Below, piece by piece: positions 1-8,403 of a stretch of 54,840 bases of DNA. The stretch comes from Ilumatobacteraceae bacterium (lineage in GTDB: Bacteria > Actinomycetota > Acidimicrobiia > Acidimicrobiales > Ilumatobacteraceae). A program made the translations under genes and the position numbers. The stretch spans positions 1 to 54,840 of the forward strand of contig JAFMNE010000008.1 in the NCBI GenBank assembly GCA_017859395.1, given 5' to 3'. The notes below the pieces were generated by a model. It was not told the DNA's origin, did no database searches, and worked only from the letters and a program-made list of their open reading frames with translations. Each line of letters opens with the position of its first letter. Position 1 is the stretch's first letter.

Positions 1-54
1 AACCCCTATCGTCAGGATGGAAGCCTGAAGTTCTAGCCGTTGAACTACACCCGC
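1..54 (-). tRNA. tRNA-Gly (anticodon TCC), 3' end cut by window
   Basis: Read on the minus strand, the 5' acceptor arm GCGGGTG (48-54) is followed by a D arm and an anticodon stem TCAGG/CCTGA around loop CTTCCAT, giving anticodon TCC (19-21). The T arm and 3' acceptor lie outside the window. It reads glycine GGA codons. Confidence 0.9.
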
Positions 55-120
55 AGAACGCCGCGATTCTACTGCGCGATAACCCCGGCTCCATCTGGCG
101 TCTCGCGGTGCGTGGCGAAC

Positions 121-126
121 TACCGT
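121..126 (+). promoter_or_regulatory. -10 box TACCGT, leaderless start of nitroreductase
   Basis: TACCGT ends 6 bases before the ATG at 133, and no Shine-Dalgarno lies between. It is the first of a series of similarly placed hexamers in this window. Confidence 0.55.
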
Positions 127-132
127 ACCCTC

Positions 133-807
133 ATGGAACTCGATGAGGTCATGCGCACGACGTTTGCGTGTCGCGAATGGACTGACGAACCAGTTGCTGA
201 CGACCTCGTGTTCGACATCTTGGATGTTGCCCGTTTTGCGCCCAACGGAGGAAACCGCCAGGGCTGGCATGTAATCGTTCTGCGTGATCGGGCAACTCGT
301 GCAGCACTGGTGCCACTGGCTCGTCCGACGACGAACCAGTACGCGGCGCAGGTCGCAGCGGGGGAGGCGCCGTGGAACACCGTCGTGGCATCGGAGCTCG
401 ACCTGGTGGCGGAGCGCGACGTCGACCGGCCTTTTCCCGGCCTTGATGCCATGGTGGATGCGCCGGTGGTGCTGGTGATCACGGTCGATCTTGCGGTGGT
501 CGCGAGTTTCGACTCCGAACTCGCCCGGGTCGGTGTCATCAGTGGTGCATCGATCTACCCGTTCGTCTGGAACATCCTGCTGGCCGCTCGCGCCCGTGGC
601 CTCGGCGGTGTGCTCACCACCTATCTCGCTGGTCGTGAGTCAGACGTGCAAGATGTTTTGGGTATCCCACGACAACACGCCGTTGCGGCATTGGTGCCAC
701 TCGGTTATCCGGTGCGTCAACTCACCCGGCTCCGGCGTCGTGAGGTGCACGAGTTCACCACGATCGACCGCTTCGATGGGCCGGTCTTCGATGTTCCGGC
801 GCCGTAG
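133..807 (+). CDS. nitroreductase family protein
   Basis: Probable FMN-dependent nitroreductase-fold oxidoreductase of about 224 residues. The N-terminal pattern, an Arg-rich FACREW segment followed by APNGGNRQGW, is the phosphate- and FMN-contacting region of the family. The middle carries the hydrophobic segment of the dimer core and a glycine-rich RGLGGVLTT near residues 155-165, also typical. The reading frame is open back to position 40, inside the tRNA. The start at 133 is preferred because it begins at the conserved region and follows a -10 hexamer at the leaderless spacing. The substrate cannot be told; members act on nitroaromatics, quinones, enals or iodotyrosine. The gene is separated by about 40 bases from the hydrolase downstream. 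Confidence 0.8.
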   Translation: MELDEVMRTTFACREWTDEPVADDLVFDILDVARFAPNGGNRQGWHVIVLRDRATRAALVPLARPTTNQYAAQVAAGEAPWNTVVASELDLVAERDVDRPFPGLDAMVDAPVVLVITVDLAVVASFDSELARVGVISGASIYPFVWNILLAARARGLGGVLTTYLAGRESDVQDVLGIPRQHAVAALVPLGYPVRQLTRLRRREVHEFTTIDRFDGPVFDVPAP

Positions 808-837
808 GGCTCAACCGCACCGTTGGCAGCAGCATGC

Positions 838-843
838 GAGAAT
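838..843 (+). promoter_or_regulatory. possible -10 box GAGAAT
   Basis: GAGAAT, matching only A2 and T6 of TANNNT, ends 6 bases before the ATG at 850. Confidence 0.35.
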
Positions 844-849
844 GACGCG

Positions 850-1560
850 ATGACGTCGTTTGTGGTGGCTCATGGTGCCTGGTCTGCTGGGTGGGCGTGG
901 CGCAAAATGCACCCGATGCTCGGTCGCCTCGGCCACCAACTGTGGACGCCGACATGGACAGGAATCGGTGAGCGGCATCATCTGGCATCCCCGCAGGTGT
1001 GCCTTAGCACCCACATCGATGATCTGGTGCATCACATGGAAGTCGAGGACCATCGTGACGTCGTGCTCATCGCGCACAGTTACGGGGGCATGGTGGCCAC
1101 CGGGGCGATGCCGCGGTTGTCGTCGCGTGTGCGCAGCGTGATCTTCTTGGACGCCGTGCTGCCAGATGCCGGCTGTTCGATGTTGGACATGGTCGGTGCT
1201 GATGCAGCTGCACATATTCGCGCAGCTGCGGATGCCACCGGTGATGGGTGGCGAGTACCGGCCAACCCGATGCCACCAGACACCTCCGAGGATGACCTCG
1301 CCTGGATCGCATCGCGTCGTGTGACTCAGCCGTTGGCCACGTTCACCGACGCGGTAGCCACAGGTGTCGATGACATCAGTGTTCCACGGTCGTACATCTA
1401 TTGCTTGCGCGCTGGTCCGGGCGACATGTTCGGACCGTTTGCTGCGCGGGCGAAGGCCGACGCCACGTGGACGTACCGTGAGATCGATGCCAGCCACAGT
1501 CCGAACATCACGGCACCCGATGAATTGGCTGGGCTGCTTGTCGAACTAGCAGATCGATGA
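850..1560 (+). CDS. alpha/beta hydrolase (EstC / methylesterase-like)
   Basis: Alpha/beta hydrolase of 236 residues. The oxyanion-side motif VVAHGAWSAGWAW sits at residues 5-17, the nucleophile elbow AHSYGG near 75-80 with Ser as nucleophile, and the catalytic His in DASHSP near the C-terminus. This layout (HGAWHxAWxW, HSYGG, DHS) is that of the plant-methylesterase/EstC branch of the superfamily. A paralogue of the same type lies at 41540-42250. An upstream in-frame start at 823 exists, but the ATG at 850 starts directly before the first strand and has a -10-like hexamer at the right distance. The substrate is unknown. Confidence 0.8.
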   Translation: MTSFVVAHGAWSAGWAWRKMHPMLGRLGHQLWTPTWTGIGERHHLASPQVCLSTHIDDLVHHMEVEDHRDVVLIAHSYGGMVATGAMPRLSSRVRSVIFLDAVLPDAGCSMLDMVGADAAAHIRAAADATGDGWRVPANPMPPDTSEDDLAWIASRRVTQPLATFTDAVATGVDDISVPRSYIYCLRAGPGDMFGPFAARAKADATWTYREIDASHSPNITAPDELAGLLVELADR

Positions 1561-1615
1561 GAGGCGAGATCGCCCGCAGCGTCCGGCGACGGATGCTGTG
1601 CATATCCAGACGCGC

Positions 1616-2332
1616 ATGACCTCCAACGACGGTGCCTCAGCCTCTATTGCCGAACGGGTGCGGAAGCTCTTGGCGATGGCTGAGCGGACCACTAACCCTG
1701 ATGAAGCGGACGCCTTCTCGGCGAAAGCGGCTGAGTTGATCGCTCGTCACCGGCTCACCCCCGAGGCGCTGCGTCCTCCAGATCCAGATCAGCTGGCCTT
1801 GCGGGAGGTCGTCATCGGACGCGGTGCCTATGTCCGCGCCCGACTTGCGTTGCTCGTTGCGGTGGCGACTCCACACGGCGGTTTCGTGACCTTCAGGTCA
1901 ACCGATGCGGGCACCGTAGCCACCGTGTGCGGGCATCGCAGCGATCTCGATGCCATCGCGGTGCTGTACACCTCGCTGCTCGCACAGATGTCCGCCCGCG
2001 CCGCTCAGCAGCACCGGGCAACTGGTGCGGCGACTCAGCGCTGGCGCCGATCATTCATGTTCGGTTTCGCGCACCAGATCGAAGAGATGCTGCGCCGTGC
2101 TCATGCCAATGCGGTCGCCGACGCCTCCAGCGATGATCTGCTGCCTGCGCTGCGGGCGCGTGACGCCGCTGTGCGGGAGTTTGCATCTCACGAGCTCGGC
2201 CCGATCGTGACCGCACGTCGCGCTGCTCCGGTGGGCGCCGATGCGGTGCGGAGCGGTCGCGCGGCGGCCAATGACGTCGATATTGGGCGGTCGCGCCTGG
2301 GTGGTCGACATGCGATCGGATCGGGCCGGTGA
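1616..2332 (+). CDS. DUF2786 domain protein
   Basis: Conserved protein of unknown function, about 238 residues. Residues 8-50 match the DUF2786 pattern: a helical segment (ERVRKLLAMAERTTNPDEA) followed by AFSAKAAELIARH, which resembles a short helix-turn-helix. The middle part resembles the usual companion region, with a hydrophobic core and the WRRSFMFGFA stretch. An in-frame GTG lies at 1598, but ATG 1616 fits the domain start better and is 7 bases after TATCCA. The stop overlaps the next start as GTGA, so the two genes are translationally coupled. DUF2786 proteins are frequent in actinobacteria and their phages; no biochemical function is established to my knowledge. Confidence 0.75.
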   Translation: MTSNDGASASIAERVRKLLAMAERTTNPDEADAFSAKAAELIARHRLTPEALRPPDPDQLALREVVIGRGAYVRARLALLVAVATPHGGFVTFRSTDAGTVATVCGHRSDLDAIAVLYTSLLAQMSARAAQQHRATGAATQRWRRSFMFGFAHQIEEMLRRAHANAVADASSDDLLPALRARDAAVREFASHELGPIVTARRAAPVGADAVRSGRAAANDVDIGRSRLGGRHAIGSGR

Positions 2333-2802
2333 GTCGTGATGATGCGCGCAGCGAGGTGTACGCCGCGGAACTGTCCGCGACGGCGGGGACCAGCCTCGAG
2401 GTGACTCGAACGCTCGATGAATTACGCGCCGCCGCCACACGGATAACCCACTCACCGTGGTGGCCAGGTGTCGACGTTGCGGTGGTCGCTGCCCGCGCCG
2501 ATGCGCACAGTTCACGTGCGCGGTATCGGGAGGGAAGGATCGAAGTTCGCTTCGCTGCCGGCCAGAAGGATATGGCGACCCTGATCCACGAAATGGCCCA
2601 CGCCCTGGCGGGCCTCGATGCTGCTCACGGGGCGCTGTTCCGTCGAGCTCACATCGATATTGCCTCAGCCGCGGTCGGCGCGCAGGCCGCCACATGGGTG
2701 GAACGCGCGTATCGGGCTGCTCGTCTCGACATCGCCGAGCGGTGCTGGCCACAACCCAGTGCAGTCGGGGGGCGTGACGAACACGGACGTTTCGTCGTGT
2801 GA
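2329..2802 (+). CDS. small HExxH metalloprotein (TIGR04338-like metallohydrolase)
   Basis: Putative zinc metallohydrolase of 157 residues. The motif LIHEMAHAL near residues 85-93 is a clear HExxH zinc site, and a further His (HGALFRRAH) follows about 10-18 residues later as the likely third ligand region. Length and motif position recall the actinobacterial family TIGR04338, found next to DUF2786 genes; this match is from memory and untested. The protein has no signal peptide or membrane segment, so it should be cytoplasmic. It starts with GTG inside the stop of the DUF2786 gene (GTGA overlap), which argues for joint function. The substrate is unknown. Confidence 0.7.
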   Translation: MSRDDARSEVYAAELSATAGTSLEVTRTLDELRAAATRITHSPWWPGVDVAVVAARADAHSSRARYREGRIEVRFAAGQKDMATLIHEMAHALAGLDAAHGALFRRAHIDIASAAVGAQAATWVERAYRAARLDIAERCWPQPSAVGGRDEHGRFVV

Positions 2803-2803
2803 G

Positions 2804-2878
2804 TCGGGAAGGCGGGATTCGAACCCGCGACCCCCTGCTCCCAAAGCAGGTGCGCTAGCCAAGCTGCGCCACTTCCCG
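2804..2878 (-). tRNA. tRNA-Pro (anticodon TGG)
   Basis: Minus-strand cloverleaf: acceptor CGGGAAG pairs with CTTCCCG, the D arm is GCGC...GCGC, anticodon stem CCTGC/GCAGG surrounds loop TTTGGGA (anticodon TGG), and the T arm is GCGGG-TTCGAAT-CCCGC. Discriminator A is at 2804. CCA is not encoded. Confidence 0.95.
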
Positions 2879-2910
2879 TACCGATGACACTAGCGGCGTA
2901 TGGCGGTGTC

Positions 2911-3207
2911 TCAGCGGCGCTTGGCCAAGCGCTTGGCCGCACGACCGATTGGTTCGAGGTGGCGGTGATCGAGATCGCCAATCTCGACACCGTTGTCGAA
3001 CAGAATGCGGTGGCGCAGCCAGTTGAAACCGTTGGCGAGGAGCACAACCCCCTCCGTACCGGCCGGAACTCCGCGAAGGTCAACACTCGCACGCACCCGT
3101 TCCCCGATTTTCAGATCGAGTTGGCCTTCATGTGGCGTGGACAGCGAATGCGGTTTCCAGATCGGCACCCCTCCATCTTGCCCGATCGTGGTGCCTGGTT
3201 GCACCAT
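2911..3207 (-). CDS. small conserved hypothetical protein, SH3/KOW-like
   Basis: Hypothetical protein of about 98 residues transcribed away from tig. The C-terminal two thirds (GERVRASVDLRGVPAGTEG, then a valine-rich strand and LFDNGVEIGDLD) looks like a small all-beta barrel of the SH3 or KOW type, ending in a basic tail rich in Lys and Arg (GRAAKRLAKRR) that could bind nucleic acid. The frame is open upstream to 3321; the ATG at 3207 is chosen because the upstream part would overlap the tig promoter region. No Shine-Dalgarno is evident. I do not recognise a named family. The basic tail and the position beside trigger factor make a role near the ribosome or RNA possible, but this is a guess. 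Confidence 0.55.
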   Translation of the reverse strand: MVQPGTTIGQDGGVPIWKPHSLSTPHEGQLDLKIGERVRASVDLRGVPAGTEGVVLLANGFNWLRHRILFDNGVEIGDLDHRHLEPIGRAAKRLAKRR

Positions 3208-3265
3208 ATGCGCGCACACGACGAGCACGAATGCGTGCTCACGGGGCGCGACGACAGCCCAGCGG

Positions 3266-3271
3266 TACACT
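3266..3271 (+). promoter_or_regulatory. -10 box TACACT upstream of tig
   Basis: TACACT ends 9 bases before the GTG at 3281. No Shine-Dalgarno precedes the GTG, so the transcript is leaderless or has a leader of only 2-3 bases. Confidence 0.45.
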
Positions 3272-3280
3272 CGTTGCCCT

Positions 3281-4666
3281 GTGAAGAGCTCGGTGGAACC
3301 CCTCGAGGGGAACAAAGTCAAGGTCTATGTCGAGGTCGATGCGGCGGAGTTCGCCGGCGACATCGATGCGGCGTTCATCACGATCGCCAAGGAGGTGAAG
3401 TTGCCCGGTTTCCGCAACGGCAAGGTGCCGCGGCGGGTGCTCGAGTCACGCATCGGTCTCGCGCCGGCGCGCGAGCAGGCTTTGCGTGACGCGGTCCCGA
3501 GGTATCTCACCCAGGCCGTGCGCGAGCATGATGTTGATCTCGTGGCTACGCCACAGGTGGAGATCACCGCGGGCACCGACGACGGCGATGTTGAGTTCGA
3601 GGCCGAATGTGAGGTTCGTCCCGAGATCAGCATTCCTGGTTACGGCGGTCTCCGCGTCGAGATCGACTCCCCGGTGATCGATGAGTCTGCGATCGATGAG
3701 GCTGTCGACCAGCAGTTGCGTGCCCATGGCACCTTGGCCGATCTCGACCGCCCGATCGCCGACGGTGACATTGTCACGATCGATATGACGGCCACCCGCG
3801 ACGGTGAGGAACTTGCGGGCCTGAACATCGACGACTGGTCCTATGAGGTCGGCCAGGGATGGGTCGCGGAGGACTTCGATGAGCAGTTGCGCGGTGCCAG
3901 CAATGGCGACACATCGACCTTTACGACGACGCCTAAGGGAACCGATGCTCCCGCAGATTTCACAGTGAAGATCACCGCGGTATCAGAACTGGTGCTCCCC
4001 GAACTCACCGATGAGTGGGTGCAGGAAAATCTGATGGATGCCGAGGACGTCGCCTCATGGCGCGACTCGATCAGTGAGCGGCTCACCGAGGAACGGCTCG
4101 GCACGATCCGTCAGACCCTCGTCGGCAAGGTGACGGACTCACTGGTTGAACTCGTTGAGGAGGACGCACCCGAATCGATGGTGGCGGCCGAACAGCAACA
4201 ACGGGTCCAGAACCTGCTGCGTCAGTTCCAGGCGCAGGGAATGGATGTGGCGCAGTGGATGCAGGTCACAGGCCAGAGCGTCGAGGATTTGATGGAGTCG
4301 ATGCGTGAACAGGCAGTGACCGCGGTCAAGGCCGACTTGGCACTGCGCGCAATCGTTCGTGCTGAGTCGATCGAAGTCACAGGCGATGATCTCGACATTG
4401 AGTATCAGCGCATGGCCATGCAGTTCAACGAGAAGTCCGACGCGATCCGCAAGGCTTATGAGCGCAATGATGCGGTGCCCGAGTTGATCGCGCAGATCGC
4501 AAAGGGCAAAGCGGTCGACTGGCTATTGCACAACATCGAGATGGTCGATGCCGACGGAACAGCCGTCGACCGCGATCTGGTCCTTGGTCACGATCACGAC
4601 CACGATGACGACACCGACGCCGATGGCGGCGATGATGATGGCACAGCCATGGAGGAAGGAGCCTGA
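3281..4666 (+). CDS. tig: trigger factor
   Basis: Ribosome-bound chaperone and peptidyl-prolyl isomerase that meets nascent chains at the exit tunnel. The ribosome-docking signature GFRNGKVP is at residues 43-50. The FKBP-type domain follows (about 155-240), then the long helical C-terminal chaperone arms. Length is 461 residues, normal for actinobacteria. GTG 3281 is chosen because it starts directly before the conserved N-terminal strand; the frame is open further upstream but there is no homology there. The last 27 residues form an unusual acidic tail with a run HDHDHDDD, which could bind divalent metal. Two bases separate the stop from clpP, so tig-clpP-clpX form one unit, coupling folding with ClpXP degradation. 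Confidence 0.95.
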   Translation: MKSSVEPLEGNKVKVYVEVDAAEFAGDIDAAFITIAKEVKLPGFRNGKVPRRVLESRIGLAPAREQALRDAVPRYLTQAVREHDVDLVATPQVEITAGTDDGDVEFEAECEVRPEISIPGYGGLRVEIDSPVIDESAIDEAVDQQLRAHGTLADLDRPIADGDIVTIDMTATRDGEELAGLNIDDWSYEVGQGWVAEDFDEQLRGASNGDTSTFTTTPKGTDAPADFTVKITAVSELVLPELTDEWVQENLMDAEDVASWRDSISERLTEERLGTIRQTLVGKVTDSLVELVEEDAPESMVAAEQQQRVQNLLRQFQAQGMDVAQWMQVTGQSVEDLMESMREQAVTAVKADLALRAIVRAESIEVTGDDLDIEYQRMAMQFNEKSDAIRKAYERNDAVPELIAQIAKGKAVDWLLHNIEMVDADGTAVDRDLVLGHDHDHDDDTDADGGDDDGTAMEEGA

Positions 4667-4667
4667 G

Positions 4668-5300
4668 ATGGACCTCGAGGCAACGAACTACCTCGTCCCG
4701 AACGTCGTCGAGCAGACCAGCCGCGGGGAACGGGCCTACGACCTGTACAGCCGCCTGCTCAAGGACAACATCATCTTCTTGCAGACCCCAGTCGATGATC
4801 AGATCGCCTCGCTTATCTGCGCGCAGTTGATTCACCTTGAGTCGGAGAACCCCGACAAGGACATCAACATTTACATCAACTCGCCCGGTGGCGACATCAC
4901 TGCGTTGTTCGCCATCTACGACACGATGCAGTTCATCCGTAACGACATCGCGACGATCTGTCTCGGACAGGCGGCGTCTGCAGCGGCGGTGCTGCTTGCT
5001 GCGGGTACCAAGGGTAAGCGCCTTGCCCTGCCACATAGTCGCGTTCTGTTGCACCAGCCGTACGGTCAGGTCGGCTACGGGCAGGTCACCGATCTCGAAC
5101 TGGCGGCGAAAGAAATCCTTCGGATGCGTGACATTCTCGAGGAGATTCTGTCGATGCACACCGGTCAGCCGCTCGAGCGAATTCACGCCGATACCGACCG
5201 CGATTTCGTTATGGAAGCTCCAGCGGCTCTCGAATATGGCATCATCGATGAGGTGATTCAGTCCCGGTCGGGCGTCGACCGCACCGGGCCTATCCGCTAG
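4668..5300 (+). CDS. clpP: ATP-dependent Clp protease proteolytic subunit
   Basis: Serine peptidase that forms the double heptameric barrel used by ClpX and ClpC. The catalytic triad is visible: Ser104 in GQAAS, His129 in LLHQP, and the Asp of the ADTDRD segment (about 175). The NSPGG oxyanion-hole motif is at 71-75. Length 210. The ATG at 4668 follows a strong GGAGGAAGGAG Shine-Dalgarno inside the end of tig, unlike the leaderless genes nearby. Actinobacteria often have two adjacent clpP genes; only one is present here. Directly upstream of clpX. Confidence 0.96.
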   Translation: MDLEATNYLVPNVVEQTSRGERAYDLYSRLLKDNIIFLQTPVDDQIASLICAQLIHLESENPDKDINIYINSPGGDITALFAIYDTMQFIRNDIATICLGQAASAAAVLLAAGTKGKRLALPHSRVLLHQPYGQVGYGQVTDLELAAKEILRMRDILEEILSMHTGQPLERIHADTDRDFVMEAPAALEYGIIDEVIQSRSGVDRTGPIR

Positions 5301-5341
5301 GGCACCCGTCCGAGCGGGCCAACGACGAATAGGGGACGCAC

Positions 5342-6616
5342 GTGGCGAAATTTGGAGAGGGCACAGAGTTACTGAAGTGCTCCTTCTGCGGCAAGTCCCA
5401 GAAGCAGGTCAAGAAGCTGATTGCCGGGCCCGGCGTGTACATCTGCGACGAGTGCATCGACCTGTGCAACGAGATCATCGAGGAGGAACTAACCGAGTCC
5501 TCAGAGGTCTCGTTCGAGCACCTGCCGACCCCCGGTGAAATCGCGTCCTTCCTCGACGAGTACGTGGTTGGCCAAGATCACGCGAAGCGCATTCTCGCGG
5601 TGGCGGTCTACAACCACTATCGCCGTATCCAGAATCAGCAGTCCACCCAGTTGGGCCGTCGCGACGATGTCGAGTTGTCGAAGGCGAACGTACTGCTACT
5701 GGGGCCGACAGGGTGCGGTAAGACACACCTCGCGCAGACCCTTGCCCGAATGCTGAATGTTCCCTTCGCGGTTGCCGACGCAACCGCGCTCACCGAAGCT
5801 GGGTACGTGGGCGAGGACGTCGAGAACATCCTGCTCAAGTTGATCCAAGCGGCCGATTTCGACATCAAGCGCGCGGAGACCGGCATCATCTACATCGACG
5901 AGATCGACAAGGTGGCGCGTAAGAGCGAGAACCCGTCGATCACCCGTGATGTGTCGGGTGAGGGTGTACAACAGGCGCTGTTGAAGATCCTCGAGGGCAC
6001 GCAGGCGTCGGTGCCACCCCAAGGTGGTCGCAAACACCCGCACCAGGAGTTCATCCAGATCGACACCACCAATGTGTTGTTCATTCTGGGTGGCGCCTTC
6101 GCTGGTCTCGAGGAGATCATCGAACGTCGGGTCGGCGAACAAGGGGTCGGTTTCCACGGTGTCGTGCGGTCTCGTTCTGAGCGTGACCCGGGGGAATTGT
6201 TTGCCAAGGTGCTCCCCGAAGATCTTGTGATGTTTGGGATGATCCCGGAGTTCATCGGACGCCTACCGATGACCGGAGTGGTCAACAGCCTTGATCGCGA
6301 AGCTTTGGTTCGTATTCTCACCGAGCCGCGTAACGCGCTGGTGAAACAGTTCCAGAAGGTCTTCGGCTTTGAAGATGTTGAGCTCACGTTCACGGCTGAG
6401 GGTTTGGATGCCATTGCCGATCAGGCCATCGGGCGCGGTACCGGTGCGCGTGGTCTTCGGGCGATTCTGGAGGACCTCCTTCTGGACATCATGTTTGAAC
6501 TTCCTGGTCGCGACGACGTGGCCGAGGTGGTGATCGGTGCCGAGACGGTGATCGATCGTGAGTCGCCCACGGTGGTGACACGCAAGCCCACCCGGCAGCG
6601 TCGCGCAGCGAGCTGA
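5342..6616 (+). CDS. clpX: ATP-dependent Clp protease ATP-binding subunit ClpX
   Basis: AAA+ unfoldase that delivers substrates to ClpP. The N-terminal zinc-binding domain has Cys13, Cys16, Cys35 and Cys38. Walker A GPTGCGKT is at 121-128, Walker [10 protein letters not shown] at about 182-190, and the sensor-2 region GTGARGLR is near residue 365. Length 424 is standard. It starts with GTG at 5342, preceded by AGGGGAC at Shine-Dalgarno distance. The 41-base gap from clpP holds no obvious terminator, so cotranscription is likely. Confidence 0.96.
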   Translation: MAKFGEGTELLKCSFCGKSQKQVKKLIAGPGVYICDECIDLCNEIIEEELTESSEVSFEHLPTPGEIASFLDEYVVGQDHAKRILAVAVYNHYRRIQNQQSTQLGRRDDVELSKANVLLLGPTGCGKTHLAQTLARMLNVPFAVADATALTEAGYVGEDVENILLKLIQAADFDIKRAETGIIYIDEIDKVARKSENPSITRDVSGEGVQQALLKILEGTQASVPPQGGRKHPHQEFIQIDTTNVLFILGGAFAGLEEIIERRVGEQGVGFHGVVRSRSERDPGELFAKVLPEDLVMFGMIPEFIGRLPMTGVVNSLDREALVRILTEPRNALVKQFQKVFGFEDVELTFTAEGLDAIADQAIGRGTGARGLRAILEDLLLDIMFELPGRDDVAEVVIGAETVIDRESPTVVTRKPTRQRRAAS

Positions 6617-6625
6617 CCCGCCGAC

Positions 6626-7918
6626 GTGGATTTGTTGGCCGCGCTGGCCTACCTCGATGAACATGCGTCCTACGACGTCACGGGACGCATCGAATCGCCG
6701 ACCCTCGATCGGATCACGGCGCTTGCCCATGTTCTCGGCGACCCGCAGCATGCCGCACCGGTAATTCACGTCACCGGCACGAACGGCAAAGGATCGACGG
6801 CCCACATGATCTCGTCGTTGCTTGGTGAGTGCGGGTTGAGTGTCGGCACGTACACCAGCCCGCATCTCGAGTCGGTTAACGAGCGGATCAGGCGCAACGG
6901 GGTGCCGATTCCAGATGATGATCTGGCGGAACAGATTGCTGGTGTGGCGGCGGCTGAAGTGGTCGCAGGAGTACGACCGTCGTATTTCGAGGCGCTGACC
7001 GCCGCGGCGTTTCGCTGGTTTGCCGATGTTGCCGTCGACGTGATGGTTGTCGAAGTGGGTCTGCTGGGTCGTTGGGACGCAACGAACATTGCTGACGCGC
7101 AGGTCGCGGTGATCACCAACATCGGTCTGGACCATATGGAGTTTGCCGGCCCCACCAGAGCCCATATCGCGGCGGAGAAGGCGGGCATCATCACGGCACA
7201 GAGTGCGGTGATCGTGGGGGAGACCGACCCTGAGCTGGTGTCGATCATCGCGCGCGAGGAGCATGCGACGCTGCTGCGCCGTGGCGACGATTTCGATGTG
7301 AGCGACAACACGCTCGCTCTTGGTGGCCGTTCGGTCGATCTGCGCACTCCAACCTCGCTGTATCCAGCGGTACATCTGCCGCTTCACGGTGCGCACCAGG
7401 GTGATAACGCGGCGGTGGCGCTGTGTGCCGTTGAGACGTTCTTCGCTACTCCGCTCGGAGATGATGTGGTGCGTGAGGGCTTCGCCGCCTGCGACATACC
7501 TGGACGCTTCGAGGTGCTTGGAGTCCAGCCCCTCGTTGTGATCGATGGGGCACACAATCCAGCTGGGGCCGACACCTGCGCCGAAGTGTTCCACGGTGAT
7601 TTCCGTCCCGAGGGTCGTCGCGTCGTGGTCGTTGGCACACTGCGCGACCCTGCGGAAATGGTGGCGGCCCTACGTGTTGATGATGCCGATCTTGTCATCG
7701 CCTGTACTGCCCCCACTCCACGTGGTCGCCCAGCCGCCGATGTGGCTGCGGCGGCCGTAGCTGCCGGAGCGCCGGAGGTGATCGTCATCGATGATCCGAT
7801 GGCCGCATGTGAACACGCCATCAGAGGCGCCGATCCGGACGACGCCGTCCTGATCACCGGATCGCTCTATGTCATCGGGGGTGTGCGCGCAGGACTGCGA
7901 CGTCGTCTCGGCCGGTAG
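6626..7918 (+). CDS. folC: folylpolyglutamate synthase / dihydrofolate synthase
   Basis: Adds glutamate to dihydropteroate or reduced folates with ATP in the cytoplasm. The Mur-ligase-type P-loop GTNGKGS is at residues 51-57, the VVEVGLLGRWDATN segment supplies the Mg-binding Glu, and the C-terminal ligase domain contains DGAHNPAG. Length 430. It begins with GTG 9 bases after the clpX stop. In Streptomyces valS lies between clpX and folC (from memory); here it is absent. The TAG stop forms the first half of the ndk -10 box. Confidence 0.93.
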   Translation: MDLLAALAYLDEHASYDVTGRIESPTLDRITALAHVLGDPQHAAPVIHVTGTNGKGSTAHMISSLLGECGLSVGTYTSPHLESVNERIRRNGVPIPDDDLAEQIAGVAAAEVVAGVRPSYFEALTAAAFRWFADVAVDVMVVEVGLLGRWDATNIADAQVAVITNIGLDHMEFAGPTRAHIAAEKAGIITAQSAVIVGETDPELVSIIAREEHATLLRRGDDFDVSDNTLALGGRSVDLRTPTSLYPAVHLPLHGAHQGDNAAVALCAVETFFATPLGDDVVREGFAACDIPGRFEVLGVQPLVVIDGAHNPAGADTCAEVFHGDFRPEGRRVVVVGTLRDPAEMVAALRVDDADLVIACTAPTPRGRPAADVAAAAVAAGAPEVIVIDDPMAACEHAIRGADPDDAVLITGSLYVIGGVRAGLRRRLGR

Positions 7919-7921
7919 CCT
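7916..7921 (+). promoter_or_regulatory. -10 box TAGCCT made from the folC stop codon
   Basis: TAGCCT begins at the folC TAG stop and ends 7 bases before the ndk ATG at 7929. No Shine-Dalgarno is present. Confidence 0.55.
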
Positions 7922-7928
7922 CGCCCGC

Positions 7929-8339
7929 ATGGCTGACCGCACACTCGTCCTCTTGAAGCCCGACACCGTGGAGCGCAAGCTCGTTGGTGAGGTTCTCTCA
8001 CGATTTGAGGCTAAGAACCTTGACATTGTGGCGATGGAACTGCGCACGCTCGATGCCGACACGTTGGAACGCCACTACGCCGAACATGTCGGTAAGGGTT
8101 TCTACGCCGACCTTGTGGCGTTCATGAGCCGGGGACCGGTGGTGGCCATGGTCATCGAGGGCCCCGAAGACACCTGGGAAGTGGTTCGTCACATGATGGG
8201 TGCCACCAACCCGCGCTCTGCTACTGCCGGAACGATTCGGGGCGATCTCGGAATCTTGTTCACCGAGAACCTCGTGCATGGCAGTGATTCGCTGGAGAGC
8301 GCCGAGCGCGAAATCGGCATCTTCTTCCCGAATCTGTAA
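7929..8339 (+). CDS. ndk: nucleoside diphosphate kinase
   Basis: Transfers the gamma phosphate between NTPs and NDPs through a phosphohistidine. Catalytic His117 lies in NLVHGSDS, and the LLKPDTVER start and GATNP segment are diagnostic. Length 136, full. The start is fixed by the conserved N-terminus, 11 bases after the folC stop, apparently leaderless. The neighbours folC and mreB occur in the same order in Streptomyces. Confidence 0.96.
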   Translation: MADRTLVLLKPDTVERKLVGEVLSRFEAKNLDIVAMELRTLDADTLERHYAEHVGKGFYADLVAFMSRGPVVAMVIEGPEDTWEVVRHMMGATNPRSATAGTIRGDLGILFTENLVHGSDSLESAEREIGIFFPNL

Positions 8340-8403
8340 CATTCGACAACCGTGATCACCGGGCCATTCGGGCGCGGTGGGGTTTCTGTGGAGGGAGGAC
8401 AAC

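Noticed and set aside
40-132. Upstream extension of the nitroreductase frame starting at TTG 40
   Set aside because: It overlaps the tRNA-Gly gene and has no family similarity; a -10 box and ATG at 133 give a better start.
2993-3280. Long upstream extension of trigger factor
   Set aside because: It runs over the divergent small gene and promoter region and lacks homology; GTG 3281 starts at the conserved N-terminus.
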